Shown here: positions 52,105 through 59,226 of the stretch, in pieces
Numbering within the stretch: position 1 is the first letter of the stretch
Layout: every line of letters starts with the position of its first letter
DNA from: an uncultured Lachnospiraceae bacterium
GTDB taxonomy: Bacteria > Bacillota > Clostridia > Lachnospirales > Lachnospiraceae
Assembly: GCA_947628225.1 (NCBI GenBank)
Contig: CANQYY010000004.1
Coordinates: 62,001-126,000 of the forward strand
Length of the DNA: 64,000 bases
Reading direction: 5' to 3'
Translations under genes and position numbers: made by a program
The notes under the pieces: model-generated
Told to the model about the DNA's origin: nothing
The model's input: the letters and a program-made list of their open reading frames with translations, nothing else
Database searches by the model: none

Positions 52105-53619
52105 ATGCATGATTATAATATGGAAAAGCAGCACAAGCTGGGAAAACTCCACGCTCTGGAGCGTATCTGTATGCTCCTTGACGAGGATTCGTTCCGGGAA
52201 ATCGGTTCCGGCATAACAAACTTAGAGGATGCCTTTAATATTAAAAAGGGACAATTCCCCTATGACGGGGTAATTACCGGTTACGGAACCATCGGCGGCC
52301 AGAAAGTGGTGATTTACTCTGAGGACTTTACCGTCATTGGCGGCACCCTGGGCAAACAGCACGGTTTTAAGATTGCCAACGCCATAAAAATGGCGATTGA
52401 AAGCCGCTGTCCGGTTATCGGCATTAACGATTCCGGCGGCGCCCGTATTCAGGAGGGCGTCAACGCTCTGGCAGGATACGGGGAAATCTTTTATTATAAT
52501 ACGATGGCTTCCGGCTACATCCCGCAGATTTCGATTATTGCCGGAAACTGCGCCGGAGGAGCCGTATACTCTCCCGGTATTACCGATTTTATTTTTGTCA
52601 TCGATGACATCAGTCAGATGTTTGTCACGGGCCCAAAGGTTATCAAGAGCGTAACCAATGAAGATATTACGGCAGACGCTCTCGGCGGCGCCAGCGTCCA
52701 CGCTTCCCAAAGCGGCGTAGCCCATTTTCATATGCCGGGGGAAAGGGAATGCTTTAAAAAGGTAAGGGAATTGATTTCCATTATCCCCCCCTGTTATCAG
52801 GACGGATATATTCACACCTCCTCGCCGGAGCTCGTAAAATATAATGATGATTTAACATTTAACGAAGACCTTGCCCATATTATTCCGGAGCAGAGTAACC
52901 AGAGTTATGATATCCATGACGTTATAGCTGGGATTGTAGATGAAGGCTCTTTCCTTGAGGTGCAGGAAGAATTTGCCCGCAATGTCGTAGTGGGCTTTGG
53001 GCGGATCAAGGGAGTCGCTATCGGCATAATTGCCGACCAGCCGAAATTTATGGCAGGAGTTTTGGACTGTGATTCTTCGGACAAGGCGGCGCGGTTTATC
53101 CGTTATTGCGACGCTTTTAACCTCCCGATTCTTACTCTCACCGACGTACCGGGCTTTTTACCGGGAAAGGAGCAGGAATATAAGGGTATTATCCGCCACG
53201 GGGCAAAACTTCTCTATGCGTATTCCGAGGCGACTACGATTAAAATTAATATTATCCTGAGAAAGGCGTATGGCGGCGCTTATATCGCCATGAGCAGCAA
53301 ACACCTGCGGGCTGATTTTGTATACGCCTGGCCAACGGCGGAAATTGCCGTTATGGGGGCGGAGGGAGCCGCCGATATCCTTTATGGCAAGAAAATGAAG
53401 GATATGTCCCCGGAAGAAAAAGCCGCTTTCCGTCAGGAAAAAATTGAGGAATACAATGAAAAATTTATGAATCCAAGTATTGCCGCCATGAACGGCTATG
53501 TGGATGAGATTATCAAGCCCGAGGCAACAAGAGAACGCATTTATGGCGACATTTTAATTCTCTCTGACAAGCGGGCTCTGGATGGCGTCCATAAAAAACA
53601 CGGAAATATTCCGCTGTAG
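52105..53619 (+). CDS. Acyl-CoA carboxylase / decarboxylase carboxyltransferase subunit
   Basis: A 504-residue enzyme of the propionyl-CoA carboxylase beta / methylmalonyl-CoA decarboxylase alpha family. It transfers carboxyl between a CoA thioester and biotin. Two crotonase-like halves are seen. The first has NDSGGARIQEGVNALAGYG and GNCAGGAVYSP, and the second has DVPGFLPGKEQEYKGIIRHGAK and RKAYGGAYIAMSS, the acyl-CoA and carboxybiotin oxyanion sites. The start has a GGAGAA site. No biotin carrier, biotin carboxylase or membrane decarboxylase subunit is adjacent, so its partners are elsewhere and the substrate stays open. Confidence 0.92.
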   Translation: MHDYNMEKQHKLGKLHALERICMLLDEDSFREIGSGITNLEDAFNIKKGQFPYDGVITGYGTIGGQKVVIYSEDFTVIGGTLGKQHGFKIANAIKMAIESRCPVIGINDSGGARIQEGVNALAGYGEIFYYNTMASGYIPQISIIAGNCAGGAVYSPGITDFIFVIDDISQMFVTGPKVIKSVTNEDITADALGGASVHASQSGVAHFHMPGERECFKKVRELISIIPPCYQDGYIHTSSPELVKYNDDLTFNEDLAHIIPEQSNQSYDIHDVIAGIVDEGSFLEVQEEFARNVVVGFGRIKGVAIGIIADQPKFMAGVLDCDSSDKAARFIRYCDAFNLPILTLTDVPGFLPGKEQEYKGIIRHGAKLLYAYSEATTIKINIILRKAYGGAYIAMSSKHLRADFVYAWPTAEIAVMGAEGAADILYGKKMKDMSPEEKAAFRQEKIEEYNEKFMNPSIAAMNGYVDEIIKPEATRERIYGDILILSDKRALDGVHKKHGNIPL

Positions 53620-53662
53620 GCGCAGTCAATCATTTCCCCTTATGAGCATCAAAGAAATCATT

Positions 53663-53695
53663 AAAAAAGAGAACCCCGGATGGTTCTCTTTTTTT
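53663..53695. terminator. Bidirectional intrinsic terminator
   Basis: A 13-bp stem (core AAGAGAACC/GGTTCTCTT, loop about six bases) with T runs on both sides. It ends the carboxyltransferase on the plus strand and leuA on the minus strand. Confidence 0.85.
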
Positions 53696-53730
53696 CGTCT
53701 GCTATGAATTTATGAGATCCTATCCGGCTC

Positions 53731-55404
53731 CTACTCTTCAACCAATCGGTTTACCGCGCTGAAAAGGGCGCGGATCGAGGCGCGGGTAATATTGGAGCTG
53801 ATACCTACTCCGTAAGTAACCCTGCCCTGTTTTTCCTCCAGCAGATGGATATACGCGGCCGCCTGCGCATTGGAGCCCTGCTGCAGGGCATGCTCTGAAT
53901 AATCTAACACCTTTAATGACATTCCCAACTCCTGCTGCAATCCGCGCTGCACCGCATCGATCGGCCCGTTTCCGTCAACCTCAAACGTCTTTTCCACACC
54001 GTGATCCGTATAGACCACATGAACTCTTGTGTCAAATTCATCGTCCACTTCCTCCGGCAAATCCTCTGCCTTCAGCTTTCTGAAGTGGTAGGGCTCCTTT
54101 TTATCAATATAATGCGCCTTAAATTCTTTCATAATCTGCTCCGGCGCCACTTCGCCCTGCCGTTCGCTGATAACCTGAATCACATCGGCAAACTCCTTGT
54201 GCATCCCCTTGGGCAGCTTAAAACCATAATAGGTATCCAGTACAAATGCCACGCCGCCCTTACCGGACTGGCTGTTAATACGGACAATAGGCTCATACTC
54301 TCTTCCCACATCGCCCGGATCAATCGGCAGATACGGCACTTCCCAGTAAGACTGGTTTCTCTCTGCCATGGCATGAATCCCCTTGTTAATGGCATCCTGA
54401 TGAGAACCGGAAAAAGCAGTAAAAACCAGTTTCCCCGCATAAGGATGACGCATATCCAGTTTCATTTTATTGCAGCGTTCCCACACATCAATAATTTCAT
54501 TCACATTTTCCAGGTTCAGATTAGGATTAATCCCCTGAGAAAACATATTATAGGCTATATTTAAGACATCGACATTTCCGGTACGTTCCCCATTCCCAAA
54601 CAGGGTTCCCTCCACCCGGTCGCAGCCGGCAAGCATCGCCAGCTCCGAAGCGGCCACCGCCGTTCCCCTGTCGTTATGGGGATGAATGCTGACAATTACC
54701 CGCTCTCTGTCGGTAAAGTTCCGAACCATCCACTCGATCTGATCCGCATATACATTCGGCGTCGTCATTTCCACTGTGGAAGGCAGGTTAATAATAACCG
54801 GCTTTTCTTTTGAAGCGCCCCACTCATCCATTACTGCCTCGCAAACCTCCAATGCGTATGGCAGCTCCGTTCCGGTAAAACTCTCCGGAGAGTACTCCAG
54901 AATAACTTCTCCGGGGAAATCCTTCTGGTACTTCTTTACCATTTTAGTGCCTTCAATAGCAATCTGCTTGATTTCCTCCTTCGACATATGGAAAACCACA
55001 TCCCTTTGCAGAGTAGAGGTGGAATTGTAAATATGCACGATTGCCCTTTTTATTCCTTTCAGGGATTCAAAAGTCCGTTCAATCAAATGATCCCGGCACT
55101 GGGTCAGTACCTGGACAGTCACATCATCCGGAATCATATTTCTCTCTGCCAACTGCCGTAAAAAGTCATATTCCAACTGGGAGGCGCTGGGAAATCCAAT
55201 CTCTATTTCCTTAAATCCTAATTTAACTAACAAGTTGAAAAATTCAATTTTCTCCTCTACTACCATCGGCTCAATCAGCGCCTGATTTCCATCCCGCAAA
55301 TCCACGCTGCACCAGATTGGCGCCTTCTTAATCTCCTTATCCGGCCAGGTGCGGTCCGGCAGATCCACTACCGGCACTCTGTGATATCTTTTATAATTCA
55401 GCAT
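53731..55404 (-). CDS. leuA: 2-Isopropylmalate synthase, long form
   Basis: A 557-residue enzyme for the first committed step of leucine synthesis (acetyl-CoA plus 2-oxoisovalerate). The DRE-TIM domain has SVDLRDGNQAL near residues 33-43, the metal motif HPHNDRGTA near 240-248 and GNGERTGN. The C-terminal LeuA dimer/regulatory domain ends in SSNITRASIRALFSAVNRL. The length and the N-terminal RYHRVPVVDLPDRTWPD mark the long (LeuA type 2) branch. It has an AGGAGG site and follows ybbR by 37 bases with no leader, so leucine attenuation by a T-box is not visible here. Confidence 0.95.
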   Translation of the reverse strand: MLNYKRYHRVPVVDLPDRTWPDKEIKKAPIWCSVDLRDGNQALIEPMVVEEKIEFFNLLVKLGFKEIEIGFPSASQLEYDFLRQLAERNMIPDDVTVQVLTQCRDHLIERTFESLKGIKRAIVHIYNSTSTLQRDVVFHMSKEEIKQIAIEGTKMVKKYQKDFPGEVILEYSPESFTGTELPYALEVCEAVMDEWGASKEKPVIINLPSTVEMTTPNVYADQIEWMVRNFTDRERVIVSIHPHNDRGTAVAASELAMLAGCDRVEGTLFGNGERTGNVDVLNIAYNMFSQGINPNLNLENVNEIIDVWERCNKMKLDMRHPYAGKLVFTAFSGSHQDAINKGIHAMAERNQSYWEVPYLPIDPGDVGREYEPIVRINSQSGKGGVAFVLDTYYGFKLPKGMHKEFADVIQVISERQGEVAPEQIMKEFKAHYIDKKEPYHFRKLKAEDLPEEVDDEFDTRVHVVYTDHGVEKTFEVDGNGPIDAVQRGLQQELGMSLKVLDYSEHALQQGSNAQAAAYIHLLEEKQGRVTYGVGISSNITRASIRALFSAVNRLVEE

Positions 55405-55441
55405 CTCTTTTCCTCCTGATCTTTCTATCTCTTTTGTCCCG

Positions 55442-56743
55442 TTACTCTAAAGCCCCGCCGGTCGGTTTTGGCGTCGCCGCCGGAGTTTCAGCCGGCTCGG
55501 CAGTATTACTCCCTCCCGGTTCCTGAGATTTCAAAATAACTTTAATCTTGATTTTATTTTTTAATTTTACCGAAGCCGGCAGGCTGAAATGAACATCCAG
55601 CAAATGAGTGCCCGCTCCCAGACCCGACAGGTCGACATAGGCTCCCAAATCAGGAAGCGATATATCGGTAAGTTTTTCTTCCTCTCCTAACAGGGTAACC
55701 GGGAATATTGTATAAGTATCTTCAAATTCCATCGTATAGTTCGGCGGTAAATTTCTGACCGCAATATCCGTAGCAGTCACCGCAAAGGTTCGCCTGCCGT
55801 TTTTCTCAATTTCACATCGGACAGAAACGGTATCCACATCATCCACAATGGTAAGATCCGGCGGAAGATATTCCGACAGCGCGATCTCTTTTTCCACATT
55901 CTTTTTTGCTCCCGCTATATTAATGGGGATCCGGATGGAAATTTCCTTATCCAGCGCCTCGGCAGAACCGGAAACCCGTATTTTCTCCGGCTTATAATCG
56001 GTCTGTACCAGACGGTATCCTGCCGCCGGGGTCCCTTCCGTTTCCACATGGACCGGTACCAGCTTGGTGGCAAGCACCTCCGTAGAAACCCGGATCCGAT
56101 TATTACTGAAAGTAACATTGGCGCTGTCCAGCGCTTCGCCCTCCTCGTCATATAAAATCGGGCTGTATTCATTTTCAAAATCTTCGCTTTCGCCATTCAG
56201 GATAACCATAACTCCCACATGGTCAATTTGTTTAAACTTGGATTCTCCGCAGGACACCTCCACAATATTCGGACGCGCCACCATTTCTCCCAGCACATAA
56301 TTTTCGCTCAGTTCCCCCTGATACTGAACCTCCACCTTGAATTTCCGGGTCACGCGCTTTTCCAGTTTTACCTTCAGGACAGCATTCCCGCAGTCCAGCT
56401 CGACATTGGATTTGGAAGTTTTGTTCAGCTTGACATCAATACTTACGGCATTGACCTTGGACAACTGGCTGAGATCTGCCGTCGCCGTAAAGTCCCCTTC
56501 CGTAAGCCTCTCCACAAAACTTCTCTTCCCCTTTACCGTAACATCGACCTTATCGCCGTCCTCTATCTCATACACCTGGTTGGCAGAGGTAATAACATTT
56601 TCATTCAAAATCTGTACCGGTATATCATAAAAAGTCATAGAGGTAATCGGGTCTGTCAGATTAATAATAACCAGCCAGAACAGAAAGGCTGCAATCAGCG
56701 ATATAATTTTTAAAACAAGATTACTCAATATCTTATTTTTCAT
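55442..56743 (-). CDS. ybbR: YbbR-domain protein, CdaA partner
   Basis: A 433-residue protein with one N-terminal membrane segment (about residues 10-28) and three or four YbbR beta-domains of about 85 residues outside the membrane, seen as repeats such as VPVQILNEN, VPVHVETEGTPAAGY and IRIPINIAG. A low-complexity Pro/Thr/Ala tail follows. YbbR (CdaR) binds and tunes the diadenylate cyclase CdaA. It overlaps cdaA by coupling at its start (ATG at 56743). Confidence 0.93.
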   Translation of the reverse strand: MKNKILSNLVLKIISLIAAFLFWLVIINLTDPITSMTFYDIPVQILNENVITSANQVYEIEDGDKVDVTVKGKRSFVERLTEGDFTATADLSQLSKVNAVSIDVKLNKTSKSNVELDCGNAVLKVKLEKRVTRKFKVEVQYQGELSENYVLGEMVARPNIVEVSCGESKFKQIDHVGVMVILNGESEDFENEYSPILYDEEGEALDSANVTFSNNRIRVSTEVLATKLVPVHVETEGTPAAGYRLVQTDYKPEKIRVSGSAEALDKEISIRIPINIAGAKKNVEKEIALSEYLPPDLTIVDDVDTVSVRCEIEKNGRRTFAVTATDIAVRNLPPNYTMEFEDTYTIFPVTLLGEEEKLTDISLPDLGAYVDLSGLGAGTHLLDVHFSLPASVKLKNKIKIKVILKSQEPGGSNTAEPAETPAATPKPTGGALE

Positions 56744-57602
56744 GTTTCCGCCTTCCCTTCCACCATTTTTTTCTCCTGTCGTCCGGATTTCTCTTCGCCG
56801 CCTCCATCAAACGAATCAGCAGCGTATCGGCATCAATCTTCCGATATAGCTTTCCGTCGCACGCCAACGATACAAAACCGGTTTCCTCCGACACGATAAC
56901 CGTCAGCGAATCCGAAACCTCACTGATCCCCATCCCCGCACGGTGTCTGGTGCCCAATTCCTTACTGACCTCTAAATTATTGGACAGCGGCAGATAACAG
57001 GTCGCCGCCACAATCCGGTTGTCACGGAGTAAAACAGCGCCGTCATGGAGCGGGGTATTATGTTCAAAAATATTAATTAACAGCTGGCTGCTGATTTCCG
57101 AGTCGATCGGAATGCCGGTGCGCTCATATTCCCGGCACTGGATATTGCGCTCGATGACGATCAAGGCGCCGGTTTTTACCTTCGCCATATCATACACGGC
57201 TTTGATAATTGCCTGTATGCTCTTCTCGGAATACCGCTCATTCCTTGCCTTCTGATTATCAAAGGCGGTCAGGCTTCCCAATATATTTTTCCGTCCGAGC
57301 TGTTCCAATGCCCCCCGTAATTCCGGCTGGAATATTACGATTAACGCCATAATTCCTACCACCATTGCATTCCGGAACACCCATAGGACTACATTCATTT
57401 CCAAAATCACAGCCGCTAAAAATATCAGCCCAAGCAGCGTCATACCCTTTAGCAGCATCCAGGCTCTTGTGTCCTTGATCCATAGGATAATATGATAAAA
57501 GGCATAGGCAATGATAATGATTTCCAAAATATCGGTAATGGTAAATTCCGGTATGGAAAGCCATACCACATAATTTTTAAAAAAACTTATAATAGTATCC
57601 AT
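56733..57602 (-). CDS. cdaA: Membrane diadenylate cyclase CdaA
   Basis: A 289-residue membrane enzyme that makes cyclic di-AMP from two ATP, a signal for potassium and wall balance. Three membrane segments fill residues about 25-95. The DAC domain has DGAVLL with DGA at 187-189 and GTRHRAG with RHR at 219-221; both motifs are intact. The ATG at 57602 is favoured because ATGGAGAATCGT gives it a GGAG site; the ATG at 57614 overlaps that site. The next gene is ybbR, as in most Firmicutes, but glmM does not follow. Confidence 0.95.
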   Translation of the reverse strand: MDTIISFFKNYVVWLSIPEFTITDILEIIIIAYAFYHIILWIKDTRAWMLLKGMTLLGLIFLAAVILEMNVVLWVFRNAMVVGIMALIVIFQPELRGALEQLGRKNILGSLTAFDNQKARNERYSEKSIQAIIKAVYDMAKVKTGALIVIERNIQCREYERTGIPIDSEISSQLLINIFEHNTPLHDGAVLLRDNRIVAATCYLPLSNNLEVSKELGTRHRAGMGISEVSDSLTVIVSEETGFVSLACDGKLYRKIDADTLLIRLMEAAKRNPDDRRKKWWKGRRKHEK

Positions 57603-57623
57603 ACGATTCTCCATCCTTGCTAT

Positions 57624-58646
57624 TTACTGGGAAATATCCGATTCTGCTTCCTTTTCTTCCTGTTCCTCCTTCAGGGCCTTCTCTAATTCCTCTCTTAAAT
57701 CAAAGCTGTCCTCTTCTTCCTCCGGTACGATTTGCGTTACCGTCCGGTCGCCGGCTGTCACCTTAAACTTAGGGATTGCCGTCACATAGTAATAATACTC
57801 GGCATCCTCAAATTGCAGCTTTCTTGTTCCATGATAATCTAATGTCATATGGAAAAATTGGATGACATAGGCAAGCAGCATGGAAACCATCACCTGTAAA
57901 AGCAGCAAAAGAAGATTTAATTCCAACTCCCAAATAATATTACTTAAAAGCTCCACCGCCATCAAAAAAATCGCGCCCACGAGAATTGCCGTCTGAGCCC
58001 CATGCTTAAACCGGCTCCTCCGAATGACATAAATACAGAAAAAACAAAGGCAAAAGGACACTAACGTAACAGGCAGTAAAGGATTTTTTATACAATAATC
58101 AATCAGATACCGCAGCGGTTCAAGGACATTTTCCACATTTCCGCTTTTCGTGACCGCCATGGCATACTCCTGTACGCCGCTTATCATAAACTGGAGAAGA
58201 ATACCCATAATAAGCGCCGGCAGCAATATCGGAGAAACAAACAGGGCGGCCACGATGGGAACTGCATAACCAATATGCACCGCCGTCAGCAGCGGAACCG
58301 CAAATATCAGAACATATTGCTTTTGTCCCAGTCTTCCAAACAGCAGAAAATATATAAGGATCGTAAGCAAAATAACAAAAGCGAGAATCGGGGAAACCTG
58401 CGCCGCCTCCACGCAAATGACAAACAGAATGCCAATAGCCGAAATGACATCCGGTGTCACAGCGCAAACAAGAGAAATAGCGAGCAGCATCCAAAAATTT
58501 TCAAGCCCCGGAGCATAGTCTAACTGCCCGGTTATGACCAAAAGAGCCGCCAGCGCGACAAACAGCTTGAGAACCCCTCTTACCGTACGGTAATACTTTT
58601 CGTAAAAATTCTTGATCCTGTTCTTCAAAACAAGCAGTGTCATCAT
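57624..58646 (-). CDS. Uncharacterised polytopic membrane protein, cdaA neighbour
   Basis: A 340-residue protein of unknown function with about nine hydrophobic segments between residues 25 and 260, then a cytosolic tail. The tail has YYYYVTAIPKFKV near 280 and ends in a highly acidic coiled-coil-like stretch (EEEEDSF, then EELEKALKEEQEEKEAE). No catalytic motif is recognised. The ATG overlaps the stop of the small upstream gene by four bases and it ends about 20 bases before cdaA, so it sits in the cdaA operon. A link to c-di-AMP or envelope homeostasis is only an inference from position. Confidence 0.75.
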   Translation of the reverse strand: MMTLLVLKNRIKNFYEKYYRTVRGVLKLFVALAALLVITGQLDYAPGLENFWMLLAISLVCAVTPDVISAIGILFVICVEAAQVSPILAFVILLTILIYFLLFGRLGQKQYVLIFAVPLLTAVHIGYAVPIVAALFVSPILLPALIMGILLQFMISGVQEYAMAVTKSGNVENVLEPLRYLIDYCIKNPLLPVTLVSFCLCFFCIYVIRRSRFKHGAQTAILVGAIFLMAVELLSNIIWELELNLLLLLLQVMVSMLLAYVIQFFHMTLDYHGTRKLQFEDAEYYYYVTAIPKFKVTAGDRTVTQIVPEEEEDSFDLREELEKALKEEQEEKEAESDISQ

Positions 58647-59059
58647 AGGGCATTATCCTCCTGTCCCTGTTCTTCCCTCTCATACAAATCCAGCAATTCA
58701 TTCAGCGTCACAAAATACTCTTTTACCCGTATTTTTGACTCCTCATATTTTTGCGAGGAGATTCGGCAGGTAATAAAAACAGCCAGAGCCTCCAATGCCA
58801 AAAAAACAGCTCCGCCCACAAGGGCATAGGTGCGGTATGGCAATATGAGGGCGTTTGTCATCACATACTCCAGATGATATAAAATCACAAGGCATAAAGC
58901 CAGACCGCTCGAAACAGCAACAGAGAGTGTCGTCCGGATCACCTGAAGGCGCACATAATCCATTTTCATAAATTTTGTCCGCTCCAAATCTATGCTGCCC
59001 TGACCCTTTTCATAATCCGACAGACGAATCATTTTTTTTATTTTCTCTTCACTCAGCAA
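58643..59059 (-). CDS. Small uncharacterised membrane protein, first gene of the cdaA operon
   Basis: About 138 residues. The start is a TTG at 59059, six bases after GGAGGT; the ORF could be read further up to 59128, but that part covers the promoter. Two hydrophobic segments lie near residues 48-68 and 82-103, between charged ends; the C-terminus looks helical (KYEESKIRVKEYF). No family recognised. Its coupled position ahead of the polytopic protein and cdaA suggests joint expression. Confidence 0.7.
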   Translation of the reverse strand: MLSEEKIKKMIRLSDYEKGQGSIDLERTKFMKMDYVRLQVIRTTLSVAVSSGLALCLVILYHLEYVMTNALILPYRTYALVGGAVFLALEALAVFITCRISSQKYEESKIRVKEYFVTLNELLDLYEREEQGQEDNAL

Positions 59060-59081
59060 AGCAGCACCTCCCATTATTTTT

Positions 59082-59110
59082 AGTATAACACAAACAAAAC
59101 GCAATATCAA
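59082..59110 (-). promoter_or_regulatory. Promoter of the cdaA-ybbR operon
   Basis: Minus strand TTGATA, 17 bases, TATACT, about 22 bases before the TTG start at 59059. It supports the short N-terminus of the small membrane protein. Confidence 0.65.
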
Positions 59111-59139
59111 AGTAAAATCCAATCGCATTTATGCCGGAT

Positions 59140-59171
59140 AAAAAGACGCCGATCGTTTAAAACCGGCGCCT
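59140..59171 (-). terminator. Intrinsic terminator of the cysteine-repeat surface protein gene
   Basis: An inverted repeat AGGCGCCG/CGGCGTCT (one G-T pair) with a loop of about 12 bases is followed on the minus strand by TTTTT. It lies about 55 bases after the surface protein stop and just upstream of the cdaA operon promoter. Confidence 0.7.
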
Positions 59172-59226
59172 TTCTTTCTGCAATATATTTTTCCTCATTA
59201 CTCAATGAGTTCTTTCTGTTTCCTTT

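Noticed and set aside
55405-55441. T-box or leucine leader before leuA
   Set aside because: Only 37 bases separate ybbR and leuA; there is no specifier loop or T-box sequence.
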